A stretch of DNA of 33,376 nucleotides, from assembly GCF_003947455.1 (NCBI RefSeq), contig NZ_QHJH01000071.1:1-33376 (forward strand). Reading direction: 5' to 3'. Positions 1-8,438 of this stretch are shown one piece after another. Origin of the DNA: Streptomyces sp. WAC 04229. Lineage in GTDB: Bacteria > Actinomycetota > Actinomycetes > Streptomycetales > Streptomycetaceae. The translations under genes and the position numbers were made by a program. The stretch's first letter is position 1. Every line of letters starts with the position of its first letter. The notes beneath the pieces were generated by a model. The model had not been told where the DNA came from. It saw only the letters and a program-made list of their open reading frames with translations, and ran no database searches.

Positions 1-677
1 CCCCCCCCCCCCCCACCACCCACCCGGCGCGCGCGCCCGCGGGGGCCGCCGCGCCGAGCCGGCAGGCACCCGCCAACGGCCCCGCGCTGACCGTGTCGAC
101 CACCCCGTACTACTGGGACGTGCCCTGCGACCACGCCTTCCTGGTCGACCGCAGCCCGAAGAACGTGCCGAAGCCGCCCCCGCAGCAGGACGCCGTCGGC
201 TGGGCCACCCCCCTCAACGCGGTCTCCGCGAACCGGCAGATGACCGTCCTCACCGTGCAGGGCACCGGCCCGGAGACGGTGGTCCTGGAGGACCTGCACG
301 TCCGGGTGGTGGACAGCGGACCGGCGCTCGACTGGAACCAGTACGTGATGGGCAACGGCTGCGGCGGCCAGGTGGACGTCACGGCCTTCGACGTCTCCCT
401 CGACCTGGGCACCCCGCTGGCGACGCCGATCGGGGGTCAGCGGGACTTCCCGTACAGCGTGAGCGAGTCCGACCCCGAGGTCTTCCACGTCAACGCGCAC
501 ACCAGCGGCCAGAACGTCAGCTGGTACCTGGAGCTGGAGTGGTCCAGCGGCGGCCGGCACGGCACGACCCGCGTCGACGACCACGGCAAGCCGTTCCGCA
601 CCAGCGCCTCCAAGGACAGCTCCTACTACGCGTACCCCCTCGGCAGTGACGCGTGGGAGTTCGTGGAAGGCGAGTGA
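1..677 (+). CDS. C-terminal part of an unrecognised proline-linker protein (5' partial)
   Basis: The reading frame is open from the first bases of the window, so this is the 3' part of a longer gene; a GTG at 93 is an internal codon rather than a convincing start, and no ribosome binding site precedes it. The first 30 or so codons encode a Pro/Ala/Thr-rich linker (the C run at the window edge encodes prolines). A folded domain of about 190 residues follows, starting near YYWDVPCDH, with two cysteines (DVPCDH and GNGCGG) and alternating hydrophobic and polar residues typical of a beta-rich domain. It ends AWEFVEGE. Streptomyces proteins of this shape often have an N-terminal cytoplasmic domain, a membrane helix and a Pro-rich linker; the N-terminal part is not visible here, so function cannot be assigned. 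Confidence 0.7.
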   Translation, partial: PPPPTTHPARAPAGAAAPSRQAPANGPALTVSTTPYYWDVPCDHAFLVDRSPKNVPKPPPQQDAVGWATPLNAVSANRQMTVLTVQGTGPETVVLEDLHVRVVDSGPALDWNQYVMGNGCGGQVDVTAFDVSLDLGTPLATPIGGQRDFPYSVSESDPEVFHVNAHTSGQNVSWYLELEWSSGGRHGTTRVDDHGKPFRTSASKDSSYYAYPLGSDAWEFVEGE

Positions 678-771
678 CATGGGGTGACGCCCCGCCCGCT
701 GCGAAGCCGCACACGTGTCCGCATCACGGAAAGGAACTTGTAGGCGGCACGTACTTCTCTAGGCTGCGGGC

Positions 772-2007
772 ATGACCCCGACCGAGACCGCGCCCGCCGA
801 CACCGCCGCCCCCCTGCCCCCGCTCGCCGCGCGGGCCCGGTCGATCGGCGGTTCGCCCGTACGGGACATCCTCGCCGTCACCGCCCGCCCCGAGGTGATC
901 AACTTCGCGGGCGGGCTGCCGGCGCCCGAGCTGTTCGACGCGGAGGGCATCGCCGCCGCGTACCGGGACGTCCTCGCGGAGACTCCCGCGCGGGCCCTCC
1001 AGTACTCCACCACCGAGGGCGAGCCCTCCCTGCGGGCCGCGCTCGCCGCCCGTACGTCGGTGCGCGGACTGGCCACCGACGCCGAGGACATCCTCGTCAC
1101 CACCGGCTCGCAGCAGGCCCTGTCGCTCCTCGCCACGGCCCTGCTCGAACCCGGCGACACCGTCCTGGTCGAGAGCCCCTGCTACCTGGCAGCGCTCCAG
1201 GCCTTCGGCTTCGCGGGCGCCCGGGTCGTCGCCGTCCCCGGCGACGAGGACGGGATCGATCCCGCCGCGCTGGAGGAGCTGGTGGCGCGCGAGCGCCCCA
1301 AGCTCCTCTACACGGTCCCCACCTTCCAGAACCCCACCGGACGCACCATGCCCGCCGCCCGCCGGGCCGCCGTCGCCGAGGTCGCCGGGCGGTGCGGCCT
1401 GTGGATCGTCGAGGACGACCCGTACGGGGAGCTGCGCTTCGAGGGCGAGCGGGTGCCGTGGATCGCCTCCTGCGACGGGGCCCGGGACCGGACCGTGCTG
1501 CTCGGCTCCTTCTCCAAGGTCATGGCGCCCGGCCTGCGCCTGGGCTGGCTGCGGGCGCCCGCCGACCTGCTCCGGGCCTGCGCGGTCGCCAAACAGGCCG
1601 CCGACCTGCACACCCCGACCGTCAACCAGCTCGCCGCGGCCCGGTACCTGGCCGACCGCGACCTGGACGCGCACGTCGCGCACGTCGCCACCGTCTACGG
1701 TGCCCGCCGGGACGCCATGCTCGCGGGCCTCGCGGCCACGCTCCCGGCGGGGTCGGTGTGGACCCGCCCCGAGGGCGGCATGTTCCTGTGGGCCCGCCTG
1801 CCCGAGGGGTACGACACCACCGCCCTGCTGCCCGAGGTGGTCCGGCACGACGTGGCGTACGTCCCGGGCGCCCCCTTCCACGCGGGCACCCCCGACCGTG
1901 CCACCCTGCGGCTGTGCTTCGTCACGCAGACGCCGGACGAGATCGCGGAGGGGCTGCGGAGGCTGGGGGAGGGGCTGCGGGGCGCCGGTGCCTGTGCGGG
2001 GGCGTAG
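772..2007 (+). CDS. PLP-dependent aminotransferase (class I/II, LysN / MocR-catalytic-domain type)
   Basis: A 411-residue fold-type I aminotransferase, of the group that includes 2-aminoadipate and aromatic or branched-chain transaminases. The Schiff-base lysine is K249 in GSFSK, followed by the phosphate-binding R in PGLRLGW. TFQNPTG (N187) and VEDDPYGELR (D216, Y218) supply the pyridine-ring and phenol contacts, and the substrate carboxylate arginine lies in the C-terminal ATLRLCF segment. There is no N-terminal GntR winged helix, so it is a stand-alone enzyme rather than a MocR regulator. The ATG at 772 is preceded only by a weak purine stretch. The next gene on the same strand starts 61 bases downstream. 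The substrate cannot be read from the sequence. Confidence 0.93.
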   Translation: MTPTETAPADTAAPLPPLAARARSIGGSPVRDILAVTARPEVINFAGGLPAPELFDAEGIAAAYRDVLAETPARALQYSTTEGEPSLRAALAARTSVRGLATDAEDILVTTGSQQALSLLATALLEPGDTVLVESPCYLAALQAFGFAGARVVAVPGDEDGIDPAALEELVARERPKLLYTVPTFQNPTGRTMPAARRAAVAEVAGRCGLWIVEDDPYGELRFEGERVPWIASCDGARDRTVLLGSFSKVMAPGLRLGWLRAPADLLRACAVAKQAADLHTPTVNQLAAARYLADRDLDAHVAHVATVYGARRDAMLAGLAATLPAGSVWTRPEGGMFLWARLPEGYDTTALLPEVVRHDVAYVPGAPFHAGTPDRATLRLCFVTQTPDEIAEGLRRLGEGLRGAGACAGA

Positions 2008-2012
2008 GTCCG

Positions 2013-2061
2013 GGTCCTAGGACCAAGAGCCGAGGCCGCGGCGCCGTACCCGAACGTACGG
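2013..2061. promoter_or_regulatory. Palindromes in the short gap before the N-acetyltransferase gene
   Basis: The 61-base gap contains a perfect 12-bp palindrome, GGTCCTAGGACC, at 2013-2024. A second inverted repeat, CCGTAC-6-GTACGG, lies at 2044-2049 and 2056-2061, immediately before the ribosome binding site and ATG at 2069. Either could be an operator for a dimeric regulator. No flanking regulator gene is present and no consensus is recognised. Confidence 0.35.
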
Positions 2062-2068
2062 TGAGGTC

Positions 2069-2908
2069 ATGGCTGACAGCGCACGGACGACGACACCGTT
2101 CGACCTCGACGCGTACCTCGCCCGGATCGGCTGGACGGGGGAGCGGCGGGCCGACGCCGCCACGCTCCGCGGGGTGCACCTCGCCCACGCCCGGGCCATC
2201 CCCTTCGAGAACCTCGACGCCCTCGGCGGCGGGGCCCCTTCCCTCCGGCTCGCCGACCTGACGGCCAAGCTGGTGCACGGCCGCCGGCGCGGCGGCTACT
2301 GCTACGAGCACAACACCCTGTTCGCGGCGGCCCTGGAAGCGCTGGGCTTCGGGGTGACCCTGCTCAGCGCACGGGTCGTCCTCGGCGCCGAGCGTTTCGA
2401 GGACCGCCCGCGCACGCACATGGCCCTGCTGGTCGAGGTCCCCGGCGACCCGCAGGAGTACCTGGCCGACGTCGGCTTCGGCGCTGCCGGCTCCCTGCTG
2501 GAACCGGTGCCGCTGACGGCGGACACCGAGTTCCACGACGCCGGACGCGTGCACCGGCTGGTGCACGCGCCGCACCGGGGGCCACTGGAGACGTGGGTGC
2601 TGGAGGCGCGCGGGGCCGGGGGCTGGGTGGCGCAGTACGCCTTCACCGTCGAGCCGTTCGAGCGGCCCGACTTCGAGGTCGTCAACTGGCACGTCGCCAC
2701 GAACCCCCGCTCCCCGTTCACCCACGGCCCCTACATCCAGCGCCTCACCCCCGACGCCCACCTGCTCCTCGAATCGGGCCGCGTCACCACGACCCGCGCC
2801 GACGGCACGGTCACCGCACACAGACCGGCCGACGAGACGGAGGCCCGGCGCGTGCTGGCGGAGGACTTCGGCATCGACGCGCCGGAAGGTCTGCGGCTGC
2901 TCGGCTGA
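2069..2908 (+). CDS. nat: Arylamine N-acetyltransferase
   Basis: A 279-residue acetyl-CoA-dependent arylamine N-acetyltransferase, a cytoplasmic enzyme that moves the acetyl group through a cysteine thioester. The Cys-His-Asp triad is intact: C78 in RRGGYCYEHN, H117 in RPRTHMAL and D134 in YLADVGFG. The N-terminal helical segment contains the family motif IPFENLD. Length matches bacterial NATs (about 270-280 residues). The ATG at 2069 is preceded by GTGAGGTC. Roles known for actinobacterial NATs include aromatic amine detoxification and amide formation in secondary metabolism; nothing nearby decides between them. Confidence 0.95.
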   Translation: MADSARTTTPFDLDAYLARIGWTGERRADAATLRGVHLAHARAIPFENLDALGGGAPSLRLADLTAKLVHGRRRGGYCYEHNTLFAAALEALGFGVTLLSARVVLGAERFEDRPRTHMALLVEVPGDPQEYLADVGFGAAGSLLEPVPLTADTEFHDAGRVHRLVHAPHRGPLETWVLEARGAGGWVAQYAFTVEPFERPDFEVVNWHVATNPRSPFTHGPYIQRLTPDAHLLLESGRVTTTRADGTVTAHRPADETEARRVLAEDFGIDAPEGLRLLG

Positions 2909-3057
2909 CCCCTGTCGAGAACGGGCCGTCGGGGTACGGATGGGGAATGTGTGCTTCCAGTGGTTTGTGTGGGGTAACGGTGGATAGCCAACTGGTCGTT
3001 GTGCGACACCAGTTCGGGCGCTGACACGGCGCCCGTCTCACGAAGGGGGAGGCATCC
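2909..3057 (+). promoter_or_regulatory. Leader with two inverted repeats before the secreted tandem-repeat protein
   Basis: This gap is visibly less GC-rich than its surroundings, as expected of a promoter region. It holds an inverted repeat AACTGGT (2990-2996) / ACCAGTT (3008-3014) and a hairpin CGGGCGC (3015-3021) / GCGCCCG (3029-3035), followed by the strong ribosome binding site GGGGGAGG before GTG 3058. The hairpin probably lies in the untranslated leader, where it could stabilise or control the message. Exact promoter hexamers are not clear. Confidence 0.4.
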
Positions 3058-4017
3058 GTGCGTACCCGCACCGGATGGCGACGCGCCCTGCTCGGCGCGT
3101 TCGCGAGCCTGACCGCGACCATCGGCCTGACGGCCGGCCTGTCCGCACCCGCCGCGGCCGCCGCCGGCACACCGGCGGCCGTCACGAAGTACAGCCACAG
3201 CAGCGAGGCCGGTGACTACATCGGGCAGGGTGCCAAGGCCGCCTACACGCCCGCGACGGCGACCATCACGGCCGGCGGGGACGCGGAGTACGTGCGCTTC
3301 CGGGTCTGGGTGGAGACCGAGGAGGACGTCACCTGGTGGGACGTCGACCTCGCCGCGCCCAAGGGGGAGAAGCTGCGGCCGGGCGTCTACCGGAACGCGG
3401 AGCGGGCCTCGTTCCGCACCGGCCGCTCACCGGGGCTCGACGTGTCCGGTGACGGGCGGGGCTGCAACGAGGTGTGGGGCCAGTTCTCGGTCAACCAGAT
3501 CGAGACGGACGCCACCGGCGCGATCACCGCCCTGGACGCGAGCTACGTCCAGCGCTGCGAGAGCGCGGACGCGCCGGCTCTCCGCGGCGTCGTCAAGTAC
3601 CAGGCATACCCGCTCAGTTACCAGTACACCAGCGACGCCGGGGACTACATCGGCCAGGGCGGCGGCGCCACCCACCTGGGCGCCACCAGCACCTTCTCGC
3701 TCAGCCCGTACGGCGACGGTGTCCAGTACGGCGTCTCCGGCAAGCGGGAGGACTGGAGCGCCATCCTGACCCCGCCCGCCGGCGAGCGGTTCGAGGCCGG
3801 CCGCACCTACCGGGCGGAGCGCGGCGGCGGAGAGGGCGTGGCCGGGCTGGACGTCTTCGGCAACGGGCGCGGCTGCAACGAGGTGAGCGGCGAACTGACC
3901 GTCCAGCGCCTCGCGTTGGGCGAGGACGGCACGGTCGAGGCGTTCGCCGCCACCTTCGTCCAGCACTGCGAGGGTGCCGGGCCGGCGCTGCGCGGAACGA
4001 TCCGCTACTACGCCTGA
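3058..4017 (+). CDS. Secreted protein of two tandem homologous domains
   Basis: A 319-residue exported protein of unknown function. A Sec signal peptide (basic MRTRTGWRRA, hydrophobic core, cleavage near APAAAAAG, about residue 37) is followed by two homologous domains, about 42-185 and 190-319. Shared landmarks occur in the same order in each: AGDYIGQG; GLDVSGDGRGCNEV in the first and GLDVFGNGRGCNEV in the second; and VQRCE / VQHCE. Each domain therefore has a conserved cysteine pair, probably one disulfide per domain. The GTG start at 3058 is supported by GGGGGAGG seven bases upstream and by the signal peptide beginning there. The family is not recognised. Confidence 0.88.
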   Translation: MRTRTGWRRALLGAFASLTATIGLTAGLSAPAAAAAGTPAAVTKYSHSSEAGDYIGQGAKAAYTPATATITAGGDAEYVRFRVWVETEEDVTWWDVDLAAPKGEKLRPGVYRNAERASFRTGRSPGLDVSGDGRGCNEVWGQFSVNQIETDATGAITALDASYVQRCESADAPALRGVVKYQAYPLSYQYTSDAGDYIGQGGGATHLGATSTFSLSPYGDGVQYGVSGKREDWSAILTPPAGERFEAGRTYRAERGGGEGVAGLDVFGNGRGCNEVSGELTVQRLALGEDGTVEAFAATFVQHCEGAGPALRGTIRYYA

Positions 4018-4029
4018 CCCGGCCCCGCG

Positions 4030-5784
4030 TCAGAGGCGCTCGGGCGTCCTGATGCCCAGCAGGGCCATGCCCTGGTGCAGGGTGCGGGCCGTGACGTCGC
4101 ACAGGAAGAGGCGGTTCTCGACCTGCTGCGGCGTCTCGGCCTTCAGGACCGGGCACTTGTCGTAGAACGACGTGAACAGCGACGCCACCTGGTAGAGGTA
4201 CGCCGTCAGCTTGTGCGGGGCGTACTCCGCGGCCGCCTCGAAGACCGTGTCGCCGAACGCGTCCAGGTGCAGGCCAAGCGCCCGCTCCGCCGCGTGCAGC
4301 TCCAGCTCCGGGTGGGCGGCGGGGCGGACCTCGCCGGCCTTGCGGAGGATGGACCGGATCCTGGCGTAGGCGTACTGGAGGTACACGCTGGTGTCGCCGT
4401 TGAGCGAGACCATCTGGTCCAGGTCGAACTTGTAGTCGCGGCTCGGCGACGTCGACAGGTCCGCGTACTTCACGGCGCCGATGCCGACCTGGGCGGCCCG
4501 CTCCTGGATCTCGTCCTCGGTGAGGTCCCGCGCCTTCTCCCGCACGACCTCCGCCGCCCGCTGCACCGCCTCGTCCAGCAGGTCCTCGAGGCGCACGGTC
4601 TCGCCCGCACGCGTCTTGAAGGGCTTGCCGTCCGCGCCGAGCACCGTGCCGTAGCCCATGTTGTGCGCGGTGACGCCGTCGTTCAGCCAGCCGGCCCGGC
4701 GGGCGGTCTCGAAGACCATCTTGAAGTGCAGCGACTGGCGCACGTCGACGACGTAGAGCAGCGTGGTGGCGTCCAGGTCCTGGACGCGGTTGCGGATCGC
4801 CGTCAGGTCGGAGGCCGCGTAGCCGAAGCCGCCGTCGGCCTTCTGGACGATCAGCGGGACCGGCTGGTCGTCCTTGCCGCGGATCTCGTCGAAGAACACC
4901 ACGAGCGCGCCCTCGGAGCGCACCGCGACACCCGTCTCCTCCAGGATGCGGGCGGTCTCGGGCATGCCCTCGTTGTACGCGGACTCGCCGACGATCTCGT
5001 CGTCGCGGATCTCCATGTCGAGCTTCTCGAAGACGGAGTAGAAGTAGACCTTCGACTCGTCGACGAACTGCTGCCACAGTTCGAGCGTCTCCTTGTCGCC
5101 GGACTGCAGGGCGACGACCCGCTTGCGGGCCCGCTCCTTGAACTCCTCGTCCGCGTCGAAGACCGCGCGCGACGCCTTGTACACCCGGTTCAGGTTCGAC
5201 ATGGCCTGCTCGCCGTCGACCTCTTCGGCCGGGGCCAGCTCGCCGGGGTGCTCGAACAGGTACTGGATGAGCATGCCGAACTGGGTGCCCCAGTCGCCGA
5301 TGTGGTGCCGGCCGATCGTCTTCTCGCCGGTGAAGTCGAGCATGCCGCGCAGCGCGTCGCCGATGACCGCGGAGCGCAGGTGGCCGACGTGCATCTCCTT
5401 CGCCACGTTCGGCTGGGCGTAGTCGACGACCGTGACGCCGGCGTCCTTCTTCAGCGGCACGCCGAGGCGCTCGCCGTCCGCGTACCGCGCGGCCAGGTTC
5501 TCGGTGATCGCCCGGTCGCCGACGGTGATGTTCAGGAAGCCGGGTCCGGAGACCTCGACGTCCTTGATCAGGTCGCCCGTGGTGATGTGCGCGACGACCT
5601 CGGTGGCCAGCTCCCGCGGGTTCGCCTTGGCCTTCTTGGCCAGCGCGAGGATGCCGTTGGCCTGGTAGTCCGCCCGGTCGCTGCGTCGCAGGAGCGGATC
5701 CGCGGGTGCCTCCGGCCGGGTGGCTGAGAGGGCGGACGTGAGCTGCTGTTTGACGAGATCGGTGAGCGACGTGACCGAGGCCAT
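4030..5784 (-). CDS. argS: Arginyl-tRNA synthetase
   Basis: A 584-residue class I synthetase that charges tRNA-Arg in the cytoplasm. It has the N-terminal Arg-tRNA synthetase-specific domain (about 1-110), the HIGH-type signature HVGH at 132-135 within AQPNVAKEMHVGHLRS, and the catalytic core HHIGDWGTQFGMLI. In place of a canonical KMSKS loop it has LGADGKPFKTR, as usual in ArgRS. The C-terminal DALR anticodon-binding domain ends in LLGIRTPERL. The frame is open further upstream to 6009, but that extension would cross an intergenic repeat. The ATG at 5784 (protein starting MASVTSL) has GAGGAG upstream and matches the usual actinobacterial N-terminus. It is divergent from lysS. Confidence 0.97.
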   Translation of the reverse strand: MASVTSLTDLVKQQLTSALSATRPEAPADPLLRRSDRADYQANGILALAKKAKANPRELATEVVAHITTGDLIKDVEVSGPGFLNITVGDRAITENLAARYADGERLGVPLKKDAGVTVVDYAQPNVAKEMHVGHLRSAVIGDALRGMLDFTGEKTIGRHHIGDWGTQFGMLIQYLFEHPGELAPAEEVDGEQAMSNLNRVYKASRAVFDADEEFKERARKRVVALQSGDKETLELWQQFVDESKVYFYSVFEKLDMEIRDDEIVGESAYNEGMPETARILEETGVAVRSEGALVVFFDEIRGKDDQPVPLIVQKADGGFGYAASDLTAIRNRVQDLDATTLLYVVDVRQSLHFKMVFETARRAGWLNDGVTAHNMGYGTVLGADGKPFKTRAGETVRLEDLLDEAVQRAAEVVREKARDLTEDEIQERAAQVGIGAVKYADLSTSPSRDYKFDLDQMVSLNGDTSVYLQYAYARIRSILRKAGEVRPAAHPELELHAAERALGLHLDAFGDTVFEAAAEYAPHKLTAYLYQVASLFTSFYDKCPVLKAETPQQVENRLFLCDVTARTLHQGMALLGIRTPERL

Positions 5785-5880
5785 AGGAGTGGGTGCCGTT
5801 CTCCTCGTGGGTTCAGGTAGACATCGGTCAGTATCCCACGTGGTGTGAAGCGGTTTTTTTGGCCGCGGGCCGGTGGGGGG

Positions 5881-5930
5881 CTGGTCGCGCAGTTCCCCGC
5901 GCCCCTTCGGGGCGCTGGTGAAAAGGCGTT
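5881..5930. repeat. Streptomyces-type intergenic hairpin repeat between argS and lysS
   Basis: The stretch beginning CTGGTCGCGCAGTTCC and running through a perfect 7-bp hairpin, GCGCCCC (5899-5905) / GGGGCGC (5909-5915) with a TTC loop, has the form of a short element that I recall as recurrent in Streptomyces intergenic regions, often near transcript ends or between divergent genes. Here it sits in the argS/lysS promoter gap. Its function is unknown. Its presence argues against the longer upstream start for argS. Confidence 0.6.
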
Positions 5931-6026
5931 TTCGCGGATGCGGGCCGGGCTGGGAGAATGGAACGGTCAGCCGTGCGACGTACCGGCCGACCGAGCAGAC
6001 ATCCAGCAAACTTCGGGAAAGAGGAC

Positions 6027-7769
6027 GTGCCGATCGTGGCTCAGAGCACAGAGACCACCGACTGGGTCTCCCGTTTCGCGGACGAGGTCATCGCCGAGTC
6101 GGAGCGCCGTGCCCCGGGCAAACCTGTGGTCGTCGCGTCCGGGCTCTCCCCGTCGGGACCCATCCACCTGGGCAACCTCCGCGAGGTCATGACCCCGCAC
6201 CTGGTCGGCGACGAGGTGCGCCGCCGCGGGCACGAGGTCCGGCACCTGATCTCCTGGGACGACTACGACCGCTACCGCAAGGTCCCCGCCGGGATCGCGG
6301 GCGTCGACGAGTCCTGGGCCGAGCACATCGGCAAGCCGCTCACCTCCGTCCCCGCCCCGAAGGGCTCCCCGTACCCGAACTGGGCCGAGCACTTCAAGGC
6401 CGCGATGGTCGAGTCGCTCGCCGAGATGGGCGTGGAGTTCGACGGGATCAGCCAGACCGCGCAGTACACCTCCGGGGTCTACCGCGAGCAGATCCTGCAC
6501 GCCCTGAAGCACCGGCGGGACATCGACGCGATCCTCGCCCAGTACCGGACCAAGCCGAAGGCGGCGGCCAAGAAGTCGCAGAAGCCCGTCGACGAGGCCG
6601 AGCTGGAGGCCGCCGAGGGCTCCGGCGCCGCCGCCGAGGACGACGGCAGCCAGGGCTCCGCCGGGTACTTCCCGTACAAGCCGTACTGCGGCAACTGCGA
6701 GAAGGACCTGACCACGGTCACGGCGTACGACGACGACTCGACCGAGCTGACGTACGCCTGCACCGCGTGCGGCTTCTCCGAGACGGTCCGGCTCAGCGAG
6801 TTCAACCGCGGCAAGCTGGTCTGGAAGGTCGACTGGCCGATGCGCTGGGCGTACGAGGGCGTCGTCTTCGAGCCGAGCGGCGTCGACCACTCCTCGCCCG
6901 GGTCGTCGTTCCAGGTCGGCGGGCAGATCGTCGGGATCTTCGGCGGCGAGCAGCCGATCGGGCCGATGTACGCGTTCGTCGGCATCAGCGGCATGGCGAA
7001 GATGTCGTCGTCGAAGGGCGGGGTGCCCACCCCGGCCGACGCGCTCAAGATCATGGAGCCGCAGCTGCTGCGCTGGCTGTACGCCCGCCGCCGCCCGAAC
7101 CAGTCCTTCAAGATCGCCTTCGACCAGGAGATCCAGCGGCTCTACGACGAGTGGGACCGCCTCGACGCCAAGGTCGCCGACGGCAGCGCGCTGCCCGCCG
7201 ACGCCGCCGCGCACGCGCGTGCCGTGGGCACGGCCACCGGTGAGCTGCCGAGGACGCCCAGGCCGCTGCCGTACCGCACGCTCGCCTCGGTGGCCGACAT
7301 CACCGCCGGGCACGAGGACCAGGCACTGCGCATCCTCAGCGAGCTGGACCCGGCCGACCCCCTGGCGACGCTGGCGGAGGCCCGGCCGCGCTACGACAAG
7401 GCCGAGGCGTGGATCAACAACCACGTCCCCGCCGACCAGCGCACCATCGTGCGCGAAGAGCCCGACGCCGAACTGCTCAAGTCGCTCGACGAGCCGAGCC
7501 GGCAGTCGCTGCGGCTCCTCCTCGACGGGCTGGCCGGCCAGTGGTCCCTGGACGGGCTCACACACCTCGTGTACGGCGTGCCCAAGGTCCAGGCCGGATT
7601 CTCGGCGGACGCCACACCCAAGGAACTGCCGCCGGAGATCAAGACCGCCCAGCGGACGTTCTTCGCGCTGCTGTACCACCTGCTCGTGGGCCGCGACACC
7701 GGCCCGCGGCTGCCCACGCTGCTCCTCGCGGTGGGGCAGGAGCGGGTGCGGACCCTGCTCGGCGACTGA
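6027..7769 (+). CDS. lysS: Lysyl-tRNA synthetase, class I
   Basis: A 580-residue class I LysRS, the archaeal-type enzyme also found in many actinomycetes. Motifs: HIGH-type HLGN at 47-50 in SPSGPIHLGNLRE, KMSSSK at 325-330, and a zinc-binding CGNC / CTAC pair (C221, C224, C245, C248). A Lys/Ala/Asp-rich insertion at about 177-212 precedes the zinc knuckle and looks like a flexible linker. The C-terminal helical domain is the class I LysRS anticodon-binding type. GTG 6027 gives the family's usual N-terminus (PIVAQSTETTDWV). GTG 6036 is better spaced from the GGGAAAGAGG site and cannot be excluded. The frame stays open to 5958, but that part looks non-coding. Confidence 0.96.
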   Translation: MPIVAQSTETTDWVSRFADEVIAESERRAPGKPVVVASGLSPSGPIHLGNLREVMTPHLVGDEVRRRGHEVRHLISWDDYDRYRKVPAGIAGVDESWAEHIGKPLTSVPAPKGSPYPNWAEHFKAAMVESLAEMGVEFDGISQTAQYTSGVYREQILHALKHRRDIDAILAQYRTKPKAAAKKSQKPVDEAELEAAEGSGAAAEDDGSQGSAGYFPYKPYCGNCEKDLTTVTAYDDDSTELTYACTACGFSETVRLSEFNRGKLVWKVDWPMRWAYEGVVFEPSGVDHSSPGSSFQVGGQIVGIFGGEQPIGPMYAFVGISGMAKMSSSKGGVPTPADALKIMEPQLLRWLYARRRPNQSFKIAFDQEIQRLYDEWDRLDAKVADGSALPADAAAHARAVGTATGELPRTPRPLPYRTLASVADITAGHEDQALRILSELDPADPLATLAEARPRYDKAEAWINNHVPADQRTIVREEPDAELLKSLDEPSRQSLRLLLDGLAGQWSLDGLTHLVYGVPKVQAGFSADATPKELPPEIKTAQRTFFALLYHLLVGRDTGPRLPTLLLAVGQERVRTLLGD

Positions 7770-7799
7770 GGTCTGCCGCGCCGTCGGCGGGTCGGTTGG

Positions 7800-8081
7800 T
7801 CAGCGGGTCAGCGCGAAGCCCGCGAAGAGGACGCCGGCCACGCTGACGGCGAGGAAGGCCAGGTGGCGGCGCGGGGGCGTGAGGTGGTCCGTCGCCTCGC
7901 CCCGGCGCCACCGCTCCAGCACCTCTCGGAGCGACTCGGCCGAGGCCCGGTGCTGCCCACGACCTGGTCCTACGGCGTCTGCCTGGCCCGGGCTTCCCGC
8001 TTCGCCCGGCTTCGAGCGACGACTCGCGGGGTGAACCTCACTCGGACCGTGTGGCTGACGGCCGCCGAGACCACGCCCCAC
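7800..8081 (-). CDS. Small putative membrane protein (start uncertain)
   Basis: The frame ends in a clear C-terminal membrane helix (about HLAFLAVSVAGVLFAGFALT) after an amphipathic RW/RR-rich segment ESLREVLERWRRGE. The GTG at 8081 gives 93 residues but overlaps the upstream membrane ORF by 112 bases, and the first 40 residues have unlikely composition. A GTG at 7925 would leave a 41-residue tail-anchored peptide. It may be the displaced 3' part of the upstream membrane gene after a frame change rather than a separate gene. Family not recognised. Confidence 0.4.
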   Translation of the reverse strand: MGRGLGGRQPHGPSEVHPASRRSKPGEAGSPGQADAVGPGRGQHRASAESLREVLERWRRGEATDHLTPPRRHLAFLAVSVAGVLFAGFALTR

Positions 8082-8269
8082 AGGCCGCCCTGGAGCAGGA
8101 TCTGCCAGGTGTCGTACTCTCCGGCGCCCAGTTTCGCCATGACGAGGAGCGGGAGCACGGCGTCACCGATCGTGAGCAGGTCCGGCCGGGGAGGGCGTTT
8201 CAGCGGGAGGTAGAGAGAACCGGCCGCGGCGAGGATTGTGACGGCGAGTCCGGTCAGTGCCAGCACCAT
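7970..8269 (-). CDS. Small integral membrane protein, unrecognised
   Basis: A 99-residue protein with about three hydrophobic segments (residues 1-20, 32-48 and 55-75) and a strongly basic tail (RVRFTPRVVARSRAKREARAR), suggesting a cytoplasmic C-terminus. The ATG at 8269 has AAGGAA about 12 bases upstream. The start lies just after a run of six T on the coding strand. In the preceding frame a Lys-rich stretch (from MPTPKGKKSASKK) would join this hydrophobic segment if one T were lost, so the annotated start could be the internal Met of a longer protein. No family recognised. Confidence 0.55.
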   Translation of the reverse strand: MVLALTGLAVTILAAAGSLYLPLKRPPRPDLLTIGDAVLPLLVMAKLGAGEYDTWQILLQGGLWGVVSAAVSHTVRVRFTPRVVARSRAKREARARQTP

Positions 8270-8438
8270 GAGTAAAAAATTCCTTCAGAGGTTCCTTTAA
8301 GGATGCCTTTTTCGAGGCGCTCTTCTTCCCCTTCGGTGTGGGCATCGCCCAGCGCGTCACCGCGATGTGGACCGGTGTGACGGCGACGGCGTAGGCGACC
8401 CAGGCGCAGGTGGGAAGGGGTAGGAACAGAAATGATCC

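Noticed and set aside
5785..6009. Longer N-terminus for argS
   Set aside because: The extra 75 codons cross the intergenic hairpin repeat and the lysS leader, and do not resemble ArgRS; ATG 5784 gives the normal start.
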